The notes: generated by a model from the sequence alone, not told the origin. Counted from the first letter of the stretch, positions 42,019 through 51,537 are shown. The stretch is DNA of 64,000 nt from Halopenitus persicus (GCF_002355635.1 NZ_AP017558.1:1240001-1304000); one strand, 5' to 3'. Made by a program: numbers and translations.

Positions 42019-42951
42019 ATGACGGACCTACGAGACCACGCGGAAGCGATAGCGGAACAGTTCTCGGACCACCTCGACCCGAGTCCCGACGTCGACGAGA
42101 TCGAGGCCAAGCTCGACACCCTCGTCACCGACTACCGGGTCCCCCTCGACGAGGCCCGACGCAGCGTCACCAACAGCTACCTCGAGGAGGCCGGCCTCGA
42201 GCGCGACGAGCTGGGCCGCGGCGGGAGCGAGCGCGTCGAGGTCGCCGAGATCGACGACGACGAGCAGTGGGTCGACCTGCGGGTGACCGTCGTCGACCTG
42301 TGGGAGCCCCGCAGCGACGCGGTCGCCCAGGTCGGCCTGCTCGGCGACGAGTCGGGAACGATCAAGTTCACCGCCTTCGAGACCTCGGATCTCCCCCTGC
42401 TCGAGGAGGACCAGGCGTACGAGCTCTCGAACGTCGTCAGCGACGAGTACGAGGGTCGCTACTCGGTGAAACTCAACCGGACCACGTCGATCACGGCGAT
42501 CGACGCCGACATCGAGGTCGGCGACAACGCCGTGACGGTCGAGGGCGCCCTCGTCGACGTCCAGTCGGGATCGGGGCTCATCAAGCGGTGCCCCGAGGAG
42601 GACTGCACCCGCGTCCTGCAGAACGGCCGCTGCAGCGAACACGGCAAGGTCGAGGGCGAGTTCGACCTCCGGATCAAGGCCGTCCTCGACGACGGCACCG
42701 AGGTCCACGAGGTCATCTTCGATCGCGAGGCCACCGAGGACCTCACGGGAGTCACCCTCGAGGAGGCCAAACAGGAGGCGATGGACGCGCTCGACACGAC
42801 CGTCGTCGCCGACGGGATGGCGGAGGACGTCCTCGGGCGGTACTACCGGGTGACCGGGCCGACGCTGGGCCGCTACGTGCTCGTCAACGAGCTCGAGGAG
42901 CCCGGACCGGTGGACGTCGAGCAGGCGCTGATCAACGCGAGGTCGATCTAA
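42019..42951 (+). CDS. rpa3: Replication protein A (single-stranded DNA-binding), short zinc-finger type
   Basis: 310 residues. An N-terminal helical region (1-65) is followed by an OB fold (VDLRVTVVDLWEPRSDAVAQ to KLNRTTSITAID, about residues 75-165), a second OB half, and a zinc finger KRCPEEDCTRVLQNGRCSEH (Cys191, Cys196, Cys205, His208), then a C-terminal OB-like part. Size and zinc finger match haloarchaeal RPA3 rather than the longer RPA1; the symbol follows that match. It protects ssDNA in replication and repair. The downstream RPA-associated protein gene begins 1 bp after the stop. Confidence 0.9.
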   Translation: MTDLRDHAEAIAEQFSDHLDPSPDVDEIEAKLDTLVTDYRVPLDEARRSVTNSYLEEAGLERDELGRGGSERVEVAEIDDDEQWVDLRVTVVDLWEPRSDAVAQVGLLGDESGTIKFTAFETSDLPLLEEDQAYELSNVVSDEYEGRYSVKLNRTTSITAIDADIEVGDNAVTVEGALVDVQSGSGLIKRCPEEDCTRVLQNGRCSEHGKVEGEFDLRIKAVLDDGTEVHEVIFDREATEDLTGVTLEEAKQEAMDALDTTVVADGMAEDVLGRYYRVTGPTLGRYVLVNELEEPGPVDVEQALINARSI

Positions 42952-42952
42952 C

Positions 42953-43582
42953 ATGAGCCAGAGCGGATCCACACCGACCCGAGAGGTCGCCCGGCGCGTC
43001 TTCGCCACGGAGTTCAACGACGCCGGCTACACGTTCAAGGAGTCCGAGGACGAGCGCGCGCCCGTCTACTCGCTGTTGCCGACCGGCGAGTCGGCCAACC
43101 GCGTGTTCTTCGTCGGGACGCTGACCGAGAAGGACGACGTCGGCGAGGACAACGAGTACTGGCGCGGCCGGATCGTCGATCCGACCGGCACGTTCTTCGT
43201 CTACGCCGGGCAGTACCAGCCCGAGGCGGCGAACACGCTGCGGGAGCTCGAGCCGCCGGCGTACGTCGCCGTGGTCGGCAAGCCGCGGACCTACGAGACC
43301 GACGACGGCTCGATCAACGTCTCCGTCCGGCCGGAGTCGATAACCCGCGTCGACGACGTCGTCCGCGACCGGTGGGTCGCCGAGGCGGCCGAGCGCACCC
43401 TCGAACGGGTCGCCCGGTTCGACGACGAGGGCAACGAGTACGCCCGGATGGCCGACGAGCAGTACGACCGCGACCCCGAGACCTACAAGGCGGCCGCGTT
43501 GTCCGCCCTCGAGGACCTCGACGAGGCGGAGTCGGGAGCCGACGAGAGCGATCCGGAGTCCGAGACCTCGCTCGAGGCATAA
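42953..43582 (+). CDS. rpap3: RPA-associated protein
   Basis: 209 residues with one OB-like domain (VFFVGTLTEKDDVGEDNEYW to GKPRTYETDDGSINVSVRPE, about residues 45-130) and a helical, acidic C-terminus. Such COG3390 proteins are encoded next to rpa in haloarchaea and work in a complex with it in DNA repair. The 1-bp spacing from rpa indicates translational coupling and equimolar expression. Confidence 0.9.
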   Translation: MSQSGSTPTREVARRVFATEFNDAGYTFKESEDERAPVYSLLPTGESANRVFFVGTLTEKDDVGEDNEYWRGRIVDPTGTFFVYAGQYQPEAANTLRELEPPAYVAVVGKPRTYETDDGSINVSVRPESITRVDDVVRDRWVAEAAERTLERVARFDDEGNEYARMADEQYDRDPETYKAAALSALEDLDEAESGADESDPESETSLEA

Positions 43583-43792
43583 GGGGATCACGCACGCTCC
43601 GGACCACCGAGCCCGGGACCGCTCCTCCCGGGCGTTTCTATCAGTCATTTTATACCGGTTTGACGGCCGTCGAGCCACCGACGCGTGGGTTGGCGACCGA
43701 CCGATCCGTGGGTGACTGGCGACCCGACCGACGCATCGCTGGCGGTCGAACGCGCTGAAAAAACCGGCTCGACGGCGGGAGTCAGGTGACGG

Positions 43793-44098
<306 letters not shown>

Positions 44099-44131
44099 CT
44101 ACTGGACGGCGGTATTAAATAGTGTCGGGAG

Positions 44132-45457
44132 TCAGGGGGCGGACCGCGATCGGACCGATTCGCCGAGCGGCTCGCCGAACGACTCGGCGCCGGTTTCCGG
44201 GTCCCGTTCGTAGACGACCCGACCGCGAACCGTCGTCAGCTCCGGGAAGACGCCCGAACGACCCTCGAACGGGGTCCAGCCGCACGCGGAATGGAGCGCG
44301 GCCGCCTCGATCTCGCGGTCGTCCGCCAGGTCGACGAGGACGAGGTCGGCGTCCCGACCGGGCTCGATCGCACCCTTCCGGGGGAGATCGAAGATCGAAG
44401 CCGGGGCGGCCGCCGTGACCTCACGGACGCGTTCGAGCGTGAGCTCCTCGCGCCGGACCGCATCGAGCAGGAGCGGGAGCATCGTCTCGACGCCGGGAAC
44501 GCCGCTCGGCGCGGCCGTGAGCGGCTGCCGTTTCTCCGCGACCGTGTGGGGCGCGTGGTCGGTCGCGACGACGTCGATCCGTCCGTCACGAAGCCGCTCG
44601 AGGAGCGCATCCCGGCGGTCCGGATCCCGAAGCGGGGGGTTCATCCGCCCGAACGTCCCGAGCCGGTCGCAGTCGTCCGTCGAGAGGAACAGGTGGTGCG
44701 GGGTGACCTCGCAGGTCGCGTCCGTCCCGTCCGTCGCGTCGACGCCCTCCGGCGTCGAGGTGTGTGCGATATGGACTTGTCCCGCGGCACGCTCGCCGGC
44801 GTCGACCGCTCGCCGGACTGCTTCCGCCTCGGCAGCCGGCGTCCGAAACGCCGACCAGCGGTCGCTTCGCGCCTCGCGGCCGGGACCGCCGAGATCGCCG
44901 TCGAGGGCATCCCGGTCGAACAGGGTCGCGTCCTCCGCGTGAACGGTCACGGGAACCCCGGCGTCGGCGGCCCGGTCGAGGGCGTTCTCGAACAGCGGGA
45001 GGTCGATCCCCATCTCGCCGGTCGAGTCGGCGAGGAAGACCTCCCCGAGGGCGAACAGCGGGCGGTCGAACAGGGCGTCGGGGTCCCAGTCGGGAACCAC
45101 GCCGCCGTTGATCCCGTAGTCGACGAGCGAGGCGTCGGCCGCCAGTCGCGCCTTCGCGTCGAAGGCCGCGCCGTCGACCGTCGGCGGGTCGGTGTTAGGC
45201 TGATCGACCACGGTCGTGACGCCCCCCGCGGCCGCCGACCGGGAGCCGGTGCGCCAGGTCTCCTTGTGGGATCCGCCGGGCTCCCGGAAGTGGACGTGGA
45301 CGTCGATCGCACCCGGAAGGAGGCGTTTTCCGTGCGCGTCGATGACCCGTTCGTCGGCCGCCGGCTCGAGGTCGCGTTCGACCGCGGCGATCGCGTCGCC
45401 GGTCACGCGGACGTCGCGAACCCGGCCGTCAGCCAGGGTACCGCCGGTGATGAGCAT
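44132..45457 (-). CDS. pyrC: Dihydroorotase
   Basis: 441 residues of the amidohydrolase superfamily. Zinc ligands: DVHVHFREPG (His54, His56), TVHAED, VHIAHTSTPEG and the catalytic VVATDHAPHT. The substrate-binding motif MNPPLRDP is present. It closes carbamoyl-aspartate to dihydroorotate in pyrimidine synthesis, the pathway supplied by carA and carB of this window. Odd: relatives of this type read GVKVFMGSSTG with a carboxylated Lys bridging two zincs, whereas here the block is LGEVFLADSTG with Glu139. The 45-bp gap to aIF1 places it directly downstream of that start; a separate promoter is likely. Confidence 0.93.
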   Translation of the reverse strand: MLITGGTLADGRVRDVRVTGDAIAAVERDLEPAADERVIDAHGKRLLPGAIDVHVHFREPGGSHKETWRTGSRSAAAGGVTTVVDQPNTDPPTVDGAAFDAKARLAADASLVDYGINGGVVPDWDPDALFDRPLFALGEVFLADSTGEMGIDLPLFENALDRAADAGVPVTVHAEDATLFDRDALDGDLGGPGREARSDRWSAFRTPAAEAEAVRRAVDAGERAAGQVHIAHTSTPEGVDATDGTDATCEVTPHHLFLSTDDCDRLGTFGRMNPPLRDPDRRDALLERLRDGRIDVVATDHAPHTVAEKRQPLTAAPSGVPGVETMLPLLLDAVRREELTLERVREVTAAAPASIFDLPRKGAIEPGRDADLVLVDLADDREIEAAALHSACGWTPFEGRSGVFPELTTVRGRVVYERDPETGAESFGEPLGESVRSRSAP

Positions 45458-45543
45458 ACGCGGATGTCGGCGGCGTCGGGAAAAACGATGCTGGTTCGAG
45501 TCGAAACGGAGTCGGCGTCGATGTGAGCGCGTGACCGGACCGT

Positions 45544-46155
45544 TCAGGCCGTCGAGGTGCCGTCGTCGGCGGCCGCGTCCTCGTCGAGGCCCGGCGCCGC
45601 GGTCGGGTCGACGTCGTCGGGCTCGCCGCGGTCGCCCCGCATCGTCTCGCCGTCCTCGGTCTCGACGTAGACGTCGTCGGCGAACCCGGCCTTGGCGTTC
45701 TCGTATTCGGGGTCCTCGAGCCGCTCGAGGGTTGGCGGGGCGTCGGCGATCCCGTCCGCGGGGTGGAACCCGCCGAGTGGGTCGTCGATCGTGATCCCGT
45801 GATCGGTGAAGAACTCCTCGTAGCGCCGGTAGTGAGGCTCGAGTTCGTCGCCGGGGATCTCCATCATCTCCGTCCAGCCGTGGTTGAAGAAGTCGAAGTT
45901 CGCCTGGATGTGGGTGATCTCACGAGCTTCCGCCTCGGGATAGCCCGCCTCGAGGGCGGCCACGTACGCGTCCATCGTCGCCTCGAAGAAGTCGTCGAGG
46001 TGCGCGCGCCGCTGCTCGCGGCGATCGTCGTCGGCCTTGTTGAGGAAGATCGTCGTGTGCAGGTCGACGAGCTTGTCGTGCGCCACATCCCCGATCACCG
46101 GCGTGGTGAGCGCCTTCTTGGCGGCCCAGTGGCGGACGTTCTGGCTGATCTTCAT
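45544..46155 (-). CDS. Conserved haloarchaeal protein (DUF6149-like)
   Basis: 203 residues starting at MKISQNVRHWAAKKALTTPV; an ATG three codons upstream is an alternative. Mostly helical: VAHDKLVDLHTTIFLNKADD, HLDDFFEATMDAYVAALEAG and EAREITHIQANFDFFNHGWT. There is no signal, metal or catalytic motif. The family is haloarchaeal (DUF6149 as I recall it). The C-terminal 45 residues are an acidic disordered tail. Function unknown. Confidence 0.75.
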   Translation of the reverse strand: MKISQNVRHWAAKKALTTPVIGDVAHDKLVDLHTTIFLNKADDDRREQRRAHLDDFFEATMDAYVAALEAGYPEAEAREITHIQANFDFFNHGWTEMMEIPGDELEPHYRRYEEFFTDHGITIDDPLGGFHPADGIADAPPTLERLEDPEYENAKAGFADDVYVETEDGETMRGDRGEPDDVDPTAAPGLDEDAAADDGTSTA

Positions 46156-46351
46156 ACCGTTCATTGCGGACGTACGACCTTGAATCTGTGGCGTGGAAGG
46201 CCGAACGTGCCGTCGATCGGACGGTGAAAAGTCGTCATCCGCGCCCCTGAAACACCCTAAAGGACACCACGATCGCACAATATGGGATGGATCCTCACGA
46301 TTCCTCATTCAAATGGTAACCGACATTAACCCCGAAGCCGAAGCCGGGGCT

Positions 46352-47590
46352 ATGACCGACTCGTACGTGATCGTCGGCGACGGGGTCGCTGGCTCGTCGG
46401 CCGCGGAGACGCTCCGGGAGGAGCGTCCTGACGCCGATATCACGGTCATCACCGACGAGGGGGAGGCCCTCTACAACCGGATCCTCATCAAGGAGTACGC
46501 GAAGGGGAAACTGCCCGAGGCGCCGATCTCGATCCACGACGAGGAGTGGTACGCCGAACGGGACATCGACCTTCGGCTCAACACCCTCGTCGTCGATATC
46601 GACGTCGAAAACGACGCGGTGACGACCCACGAGGGCGAGACCCTCGAGTACGATTCGCTGCTGTTGGCGATCGGCGGCACTCCCCAACAGCTTCCCGTCG
46701 GGAACGCCGACGCCGACGGCATCCAGCACTTCTGGACGTTCCAGGACGCCCGGCAGATCAAGGAAAGCGTCGAGGACGCCGACGCCGGCGTCATCGTCGG
46801 AGCCGGGCTGCTCGGGATCGACTTCGCGGCGATCTGCGGGGCGCAGGACGTCGAGGCGAAGTACCTGATGCGCGGGAACGCCTGGTGGCGGTACGCCCTC
46901 TCGGAGGAGGGTGCCGAGCTGATGCACGAGGCGATGCGGGAACGCGGCGTCGAGCCCGTCTTCGATTCCGGCGTCGACCACTTCGAGGTAGACGACGACG
47001 GCCACGTCGAGGCGGCCGTGGATCCGAACGGCGAGCGCTACGAGTGTGACTTCGCCGGGGTGGCCATCGGCTTGAACTTCAACACGGAGATCGTCGAGGA
47101 GACGCCGATCGAGACGGATACCGGCGTCATCGTCGACGAGTACATGCGCACGAACGTCGACAACGTCTTCGCGGCCGGCGACATCACCGAGTTCCACGAC
47201 GTCATCCTCGGCGAGCGCGCCCAGAACGGCGCGTGGGGGTCGGCCAAGGAGCAGGGGACGATCGCCGCGAAGAACATGGTCGACTACGGCACCGAGGAGT
47301 TTCGGTGGGTCTCCTCGTACTCGATCACCCACTTCGACTTCCCGTTCCTCTCCTTCGGCCACCCGACGCTCGGCGACGAGTCGATCGAGGCGACGACCGG
47401 CGAGGGCGAGTGGCGCAAGCTCGCGCTTAAGGACGGGCGGATCGTCGGCGGGGTCCTGATCGGCGATCTGGCGCCGCAGTCGGCGTACAAACAGCTGATG
47501 CGCGAGGAGCGATACGTCGGCGACCAGACGGATGCGCTGCTTGCGGAGGGCTTCTCCGTCGACGACCTGGCAAAGGCGAGCGAACAGTAG
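46352..47590 (+). CDS. NAD(P)/FAD-dependent oxidoreductase (pyridine nucleotide-disulfide family)
   Basis: 412 residues from the ATG at 46352; an upstream in-frame ATG at 46313 would add 13 residues. FAD motif YVIVGDGVAGSSAAETLREE, central NAD(P)H motif GVIVGAGLLGIDFAAI, and the C-terminal FAD motif TNVDNVFAAGDITEF. It resembles rubredoxin/nitrite-reductase-type FAD reductases rather than disulfide reductases, since no CxxxxC redox pair follows the first motif. The electron acceptor is unknown, perhaps ferredoxin or rubredoxin. It ends 68 bp before the 33-bp repeat array. Confidence 0.88.
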   Translation: MTDSYVIVGDGVAGSSAAETLREERPDADITVITDEGEALYNRILIKEYAKGKLPEAPISIHDEEWYAERDIDLRLNTLVVDIDVENDAVTTHEGETLEYDSLLLAIGGTPQQLPVGNADADGIQHFWTFQDARQIKESVEDADAGVIVGAGLLGIDFAAICGAQDVEAKYLMRGNAWWRYALSEEGAELMHEAMRERGVEPVFDSGVDHFEVDDDGHVEAAVDPNGERYECDFAGVAIGLNFNTEIVEETPIETDTGVIVDEYMRTNVDNVFAAGDITEFHDVILGERAQNGAWGSAKEQGTIAAKNMVDYGTEEFRWVSSYSITHFDFPFLSFGHPTLGDESIEATTGEGEWRKLALKDGRIVGGVLIGDLAPQSAYKQLMREERYVGDQTDALLAEGFSVDDLAKASEQ

Positions 47591-47658
47591 GGCGGTCCCC
47601 TTTCGGTCCAGCGATGGACGTTCGAGCCGATGACCACCGTCGGATCGACCACCGACCG

Positions 47659-47856
47659 GCTACATCGAGTCGGGAGCCTCAACGCTGAGGAGCTACATCG
47701 AGTCGGGAGCCTCAACGCTGAGGAGCTACATCGAGTCGGGAGCCTCAACGCTGAGGAGCTACATCGAGTCGGGAGCCTCAACGCTGAGGAGCTACATCGA
47801 GTCGGGAGCCTCAACGCTGAGGAGCTACATCGAGTCGGGAGCCTCGACGCCGAGGA
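47659..47856. repeat. Six tandem 33-bp copies of the argS 3' end
   Basis: Copies start at 47659, 47692, 47725, 47758, 47791 and 47824. Five lie beyond the argS stop and look identical; the sixth (47824-47856) is the true end of argS, differing at two positions. On the argS strand each copy reads (L)LSVEAPDSM-stop in frame, since 33 bp equals 11 codons. No unique spacers, so it is not CRISPR. A plus-strand ORF through the array (47630-47905) is repeat-driven and was not called. Confidence 0.95.
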
Positions 47857-49663
47857 TCCCGAGCGCGTTCGCGACGGCGTGTTTCGAGGCGGCCACGAGC
47901 GCTAGCCGCGCGTCACGGAGCTCCGGCGATTCCGCCGACAGGACCGGACACTCGCGGTAGAAGACGTTGTACGCGTCGGCGATCTCGCGGGTGTAGGTCG
48001 CGACGATGTGGGGCTTCAGCTCCTCGGCGGCCTCCTCGATCACGGCCGGGAAGCGGGCGATCTCCCGGAGCAGGGCCCGCGCCTCCTCGGTTTCGAGGGC
48101 GTCGGCGTCGACGTTCGCGGCGGCGGACCCGCCGGCCGCACCGTTCCCGCCGTCACCGGCGGTTGCGTTGATCGCGACGTCGGGGACCGGCACGTCCGCG
48201 GATGCGGCCTCCTCGAGGATGCCACAACAGCGCGCGTGGACGTACTGGACGTAGGGGGCGGACTGGGCCTCGAAGTCGAGCGCCCGGTCCCACTCGAAGG
48301 TGATCGCCTTCGCGGGCTGTTTCGAGACGACGTCGTACCGGACCGCGCCGATCCCGACCTGGTGGGCGATGCGCTCGACGTCCGCCTCGTCGAGGTCGTC
48401 GTCGCGGATCCGGTCGTCGAGGCGGGTCTCGACCTCCTCGCGGGCACGGTCGATCGCCTCGTCGAGGAGGTCGTCGAGCATCACGCCGGTCCCGCGGCGG
48501 GTCGACATCTTCCCCTCGGGGAGGTTGACGTACGAGTAGATCACGTTCTCGAGCTGATCGACGTCGTTGCCGAGGAGGTCGAGGGTCGCGTTGAGCTGGT
48601 CGGCCTGCAGCTTGTGGTCCTCGCCGAGGACGGTGACGGCGCGGTCGTAGTTCGCGAACTTCCACTCGTGGTGGGCCAGATCGCGGGTGGTGTACAGCGA
48701 GGTGTCGTCCGAGCGAAGGAAGACGAGGTTCTTGTCGATCCCCCAGTCGTCGAGCTCGAGCTGCCAGGCGTCCTCCTCGTAGACCGCCTGGTCGGATTCC
48801 TTGAGCCGAGCGGCGATCTCGTCGGTCGAGCCGTTCCGCATGAACCGCGTCTCCTTGACGAACTCGTCGAAGTCGGCGGGGAGGCGCGCGAGACACTCCC
48901 GCATCCCCGAGAGGACCTGGTCGACGACCGTGCCGACGCGTTCGTAGGTCTCCTCGTCGCCGTTCTCGAGTCCCTGCAGGATCGACCGGATCTCGTCCTC
49001 GGCGGCCTCGACGGCCTCGGGATCGGCCTCCTCGAGGTAGCTATTCCCCTTCCGGTAATACCGAACGAGGTCGTACTCGATCCGGTCGCGGGCCGGCGGC
49101 TCCTCGAGGTCGGATTCGTCGAAGGTCTCGTAGGCCCAGGTGAACACCGCCATCTGGCGGCCGGCGTCGTTCACGTAGTAGTGGCGCTCGACGTCGTAGC
49201 CGGCCATGTCCAGGACGTTCGCGACGGCGTCGCCGACGATCGGGTTGCGCGCGCGTCCGACGTGGACCGGCCCGGTCGGGTTCGCGCTCGTGTGTTCGAC
49301 GACGACCGAGGTATCCCGGTCCGCGAGCGCGCCGTAGTCGGCGTCGGCACCGGCGACGAGCGTGTCGTCGAGATACGCGTCCGTCGTCCGGAAGTTGAGG
49401 TAGGGACCGGCGGTGTCGACCGCGGCGAGGTAGTCGTACGCCTCGGCGTCGATGGCGTCCGAAACGGCCTCGGCGAGCCGGGCTGCGACCTGCGGGGGCG
49501 CCTCGCCGAGCTCGCCCGCCAGCCGGAAGGACGCGCTCGAGGCGAGCGTGGCGTCCGTATCGGCCGGCGGTTCCTCGATGCCGAGGTCGTCGGTCGGGAG
49601 ATCGAGGTCGGAAAGCGCCACCGAAAGCGCCGCCTCGACCTCCGACCGGAACTGTCGGAACAT
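47825..49663 (-). CDS. argS: Arginyl-tRNA synthetase
   Basis: 612 residues. Class I signatures: the HIGH equivalent [12 protein letters not shown] within [13 protein letters not shown], and the KMSKS-region equivalent [14 protein letters not shown] (ArgRS often lacks the canonical lysine pattern). The N-terminal Add1 domain ([20 protein letters not shown]) and C-terminal DALR anticodon-binding domain ([12 protein letters not shown] onward) are both present. A Gly/Ala-rich insert breaks the DALR domain. It charges tRNA-Arg. The stop codon lies in the last unit of the 33-bp repeat array, so the transcript carries five extra copies of its own 3' coding end. A ccttttagcc TATA-like element sits about 25 bp before the start. 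Confidence 0.96.
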   Translation of the reverse strand: MFRQFRSEVEAALSVALSDLDLPTDDLGIEEPPADTDATLASSASFRLAGELGEAPPQVAARLAEAVSDAIDAEAYDYLAAVDTAGPYLNFRTTDAYLDDTLVAGADADYGALADRDTSVVVEHTSANPTGPVHVGRARNPIVGDAVANVLDMAGYDVERHYYVNDAGRQMAVFTWAYETFDESDLEEPPARDRIEYDLVRYYRKGNSYLEEADPEAVEAAEDEIRSILQGLENGDEETYERVGTVVDQVLSGMRECLARLPADFDEFVKETRFMRNGSTDEIAARLKESDQAVYEEDAWQLELDDWGIDKNLVFLRSDDTSLYTTRDLAHHEWKFANYDRAVTVLGEDHKLQADQLNATLDLLGNDVDQLENVIYSYVNLPEGKMSTRRGTGVMLDDLLDEAIDRAREEVETRLDDRIRDDDLDEADVERIAHQVGIGAVRYDVVSKQPAKAITFEWDRALDFEAQSAPYVQYVHARCCGILEEAASADVPVPDVAINATAGDGGNGAAGGSAAANVDADALETEEARALLREIARFPAVIEEAAEELKPHIVATYTREIADAYNVFYRECPVLSAESPELRDARLALVAASKHAVANALGILGVEAPDSM

Positions 49664-49806
49664 ATTCCCCGTTCGAGAGGCCGGCTAAAAGGCCCTTGCG
49701 AAGCGGGAGCGACGGAACCGAGGTACGGGCGGCTTTCGTCGTGACCGACGTTCCTTTATACGCCCCACCGGATGTATGGACGTAGGCATCCGGTAACCGG
49801 GATACA

Positions 49807-49841
49807 TCACGATCGTGTGACACTACATCACTATTTCGTGA
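49807..49841 (+). promoter_or_regulatory. Two TCAC-N6-GTGA operator-like sites before the riboflavin operon
   Basis: Site 1 tcacgatcgtgtga (49807-49820) and site 2 tcactatttcgtga (49828-49841) have the same half-sites, the same 6-bp spacer and both follow aca. Their starts are 21 bp apart, two helical turns. A TATA-like gttatactttta (49856-49867) follows, 26-37 bp before the ATG. Most likely the autoregulatory target of the RbkR-like protein encoded next. Confidence 0.6.
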
Positions 49842-49892
49842 TACATACCGTATTCGTTATACTTTTACCCGGCAGGCACGAAGGGCGTTCAT

Positions 49893-50783
49893 ATGCCAGA
49901 TGCGGCGGCGGTACCCGAACGGACGAGTCCCGACGAGATCGCGGCACTCAAATCGATCGCCCTCGCGGGCGGGCTCGTGGAGACGAAGGTCTCGTGTGCG
50001 GGGCTCGCGGCGAACCTCGACGCGTCGACCCAGACCGCCTCCAGACGGCTCCAACGACTGGAGGAGGGTGGTCTGATCGAGCGAGACGTGGTCGGCGACG
50101 GGCAATGGGTCCGCGTGACCGACGCCGGCGAGTCGGTCCTCCGCGGCGAGTACGCCGACTACCGGCGGCTCTTCGAGACCGAGACCGAGCTCGTCCTGAC
50201 CGGCACCATCACGAGCGGGATGGGCGAGGGACGCCACTACATCACGCTCGAGGGATACATGTCGCAGTTCCGAAGCCGGCTCGGCTACGAGCCGTATCCG
50301 GGGACGCTCAACGTCGAGCTCGACGAGTCGAGCGTTCGAAAGCGCGGCGAGATGGCCGGCATCGCCGCGGTGGACATCGACGAGTGGGAGGGTGACGACC
50401 GGACCTACGGCGCAGCCTCCTGTTACGCCGCGACGATCGTCGTCGAGTCGGACGGGTCAGGGTCCAACGGGCCGGAGTCCGACGGGTCAGGGTCCAACGG
50501 GCCGGAGTCCGACGGGTCAGGGTCCAACGGGCCGGAGTCCGACGGACCGGAGTCCGATGAGCCGGCACCCGACGGTGCGAGGGCCGACGATCGAGAGACG
50601 CGCGAGTACGAGGGCGCCCACGTCATCGTTCCCGACCGGACCCACCACGACGAGTCACAGCTGGAGGTGATCGCGGCCGACAAGCTTCGCGAGGCGCTCG
50701 CGTTGACCGACGGCGAGACGGTGGCGGTCCGGATCGAGCCGACCGACCGCACGGACCGCGGCGCCACGGGGGGCGGAGAGTGA
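49893..50783 (+). CDS. rbkR: Bifunctional riboflavin kinase (CTP-dependent)/transcriptional regulator
   Basis: 296 residues. Residues 13-90 are a winged helix ([40 protein letters not shown]). From 95 follows the archaeal DUF120 riboflavin kinase ([38 protein letters not shown]) that uses CTP to make FMN. This fusion is known as RbkR, a riboflavin-pathway regulator in Archaea. Odd: at residues 185-235 the kinase domain is interrupted by a hydrophilic insert containing three copies of [10 protein letters not shown], encoded by a 30-bp tandem repeat. The ribB ATG overlaps its TGA, so both are translated together. Confidence 0.92.
   Translation: MPDAAAVPERTSPDEIAALKSIALAGGLVETKVSCAGLAANLDASTQTASRRLQRLEEGGLIERDVVGDGQWVRVTDAGESVLRGEYADYRRLFETETELVLTGTITSGMGEGRHYITLEGYMSQFRSRLGYEPYPGTLNVELDESSVRKRGEMAGIAAVDIDEWEGDDRTYGAASCYAATIVVESDGSGSNGPESDGSGSNGPESDGSGSNGPESDGPESDEPAPDGARADDRETREYEGAHVIVPDRTHHDESQLEVIAADKLREALALTDGETVAVRIEPTDRTDRGATGGGE
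50445..50534. repeat. In-frame 30-bp tandem repeat (three copies) in rbkR
   Basis: Units 50445-50474, 50475-50504 and 50505-50534, nearly identical (gagtcsgacgggtcagggtc at the start), then degenerate partial copies. Encodes [10 protein letters not shown] three times in a loop of the kinase domain. Confidence 0.9.
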
Positions 50784-51460
50784 TGCGAACCGACGCGGAG
50801 GCCGCCCTCACGGAAGCGCTCGAGGCCTTCCGCGCCGGCGGACCCGTCTGCATCCACGACTTCGCGGACCGGGAGGGCGAGACGGATCTGGTCTATCCCG
50901 CCCGGACGGTCACCCCCGCGGCCGTCTCGCGGATGCGAAACGACGCCGGGGGACTGATCTGCGTCGCCGTGAGCCACCGCGTCGCGAAGGCGTTCGAGTT
51001 GCCGTTCCTCGCGGACGCGATCGACCACCCCGCGGTCGACGACGACCCGGCCTACGACGCCCGCTCCTCGTTCTCGTTGCCGGTGAACCACCGGGAGACC
51101 TTCACCGGGATCACCGACGTCGACCGCGCGCGGACGATCACGGAGCTGGGAACCGCGGCGGCCGCGATCGAGCGCGATCCCGAGGCCTACACCTCGGAGA
51201 CCTTCGCCGCGGAGTTCCGGTCGCCGGGGCACGTCCACGTGCTTCGCGGGGCGGAGCGGCTGCTGGACGAGCGAACCGGCCACACCGAACTCGGGCTGGC
51301 GCTGGCCGCCGCCGCCGGGGAACCGCCGGCGGTCGTCGTCTGCGAGATGATGGACGACGAGACCGGCACGGCCGTCACCCCCGAGGACGCCGCGGCCTAC
51401 GCCGACCGGCAGGGGCTCCCCTACGTCGAGGGGAGGACGCTCGTCGAGGCGCTCGGCTGA
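50783..51460 (+). CDS. ribB: 3,4-Dihydroxy-2-butanone-4-phosphate synthase
   Basis: 225 residues; the ATG at 50783 shares its A with the rbkR TGA. Signature blocks: the acidic metal loop HDFADREGETDLVYPA, RMRNDAGGLICVAVSH, the SSFSLPVNHRETFTGIT loop and the final FRSPGHVHVLRGAE with RTGHTELGLALAAAAG. It converts ribulose 5-phosphate to the four-carbon riboflavin precursor. Paired in an operon with the riboflavin kinase/regulator, so it would be under the same operator. Stand-alone RibB, with no fused GTP cyclohydrolase II. Confidence 0.95.
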   Translation: MRTDAEAALTEALEAFRAGGPVCIHDFADREGETDLVYPARTVTPAAVSRMRNDAGGLICVAVSHRVAKAFELPFLADAIDHPAVDDDPAYDARSSFSLPVNHRETFTGITDVDRARTITELGTAAAAIERDPEAYTSETFAAEFRSPGHVHVLRGAERLLDERTGHTELGLALAAAAGEPPAVVVCEMMDDETGTAVTPEDAAAYADRQGLPYVEGRTLVEALG

Positions 51461-51537
51461 CGGCAGCATCGCCGCCGAATCCGGTAGCCCGCCGCGTGTT
51501 CCGCCTGATTTATGACGGACGCCGACCACGAGCGAGT

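Noticed and set aside
47659-47856. CRISPR-like array
   Set aside because: The copies are directly adjacent with no unique spacers, no leader and no cas genes; it is a tandem duplication of a coding end.
47630-47905. 91-codon plus-strand ORF encoding repeats of [11 protein letters not shown]
   Set aside because: Its sequence is dictated by the 33-bp argS-derived repeats; there is no promoter-like element or independent conservation signal.
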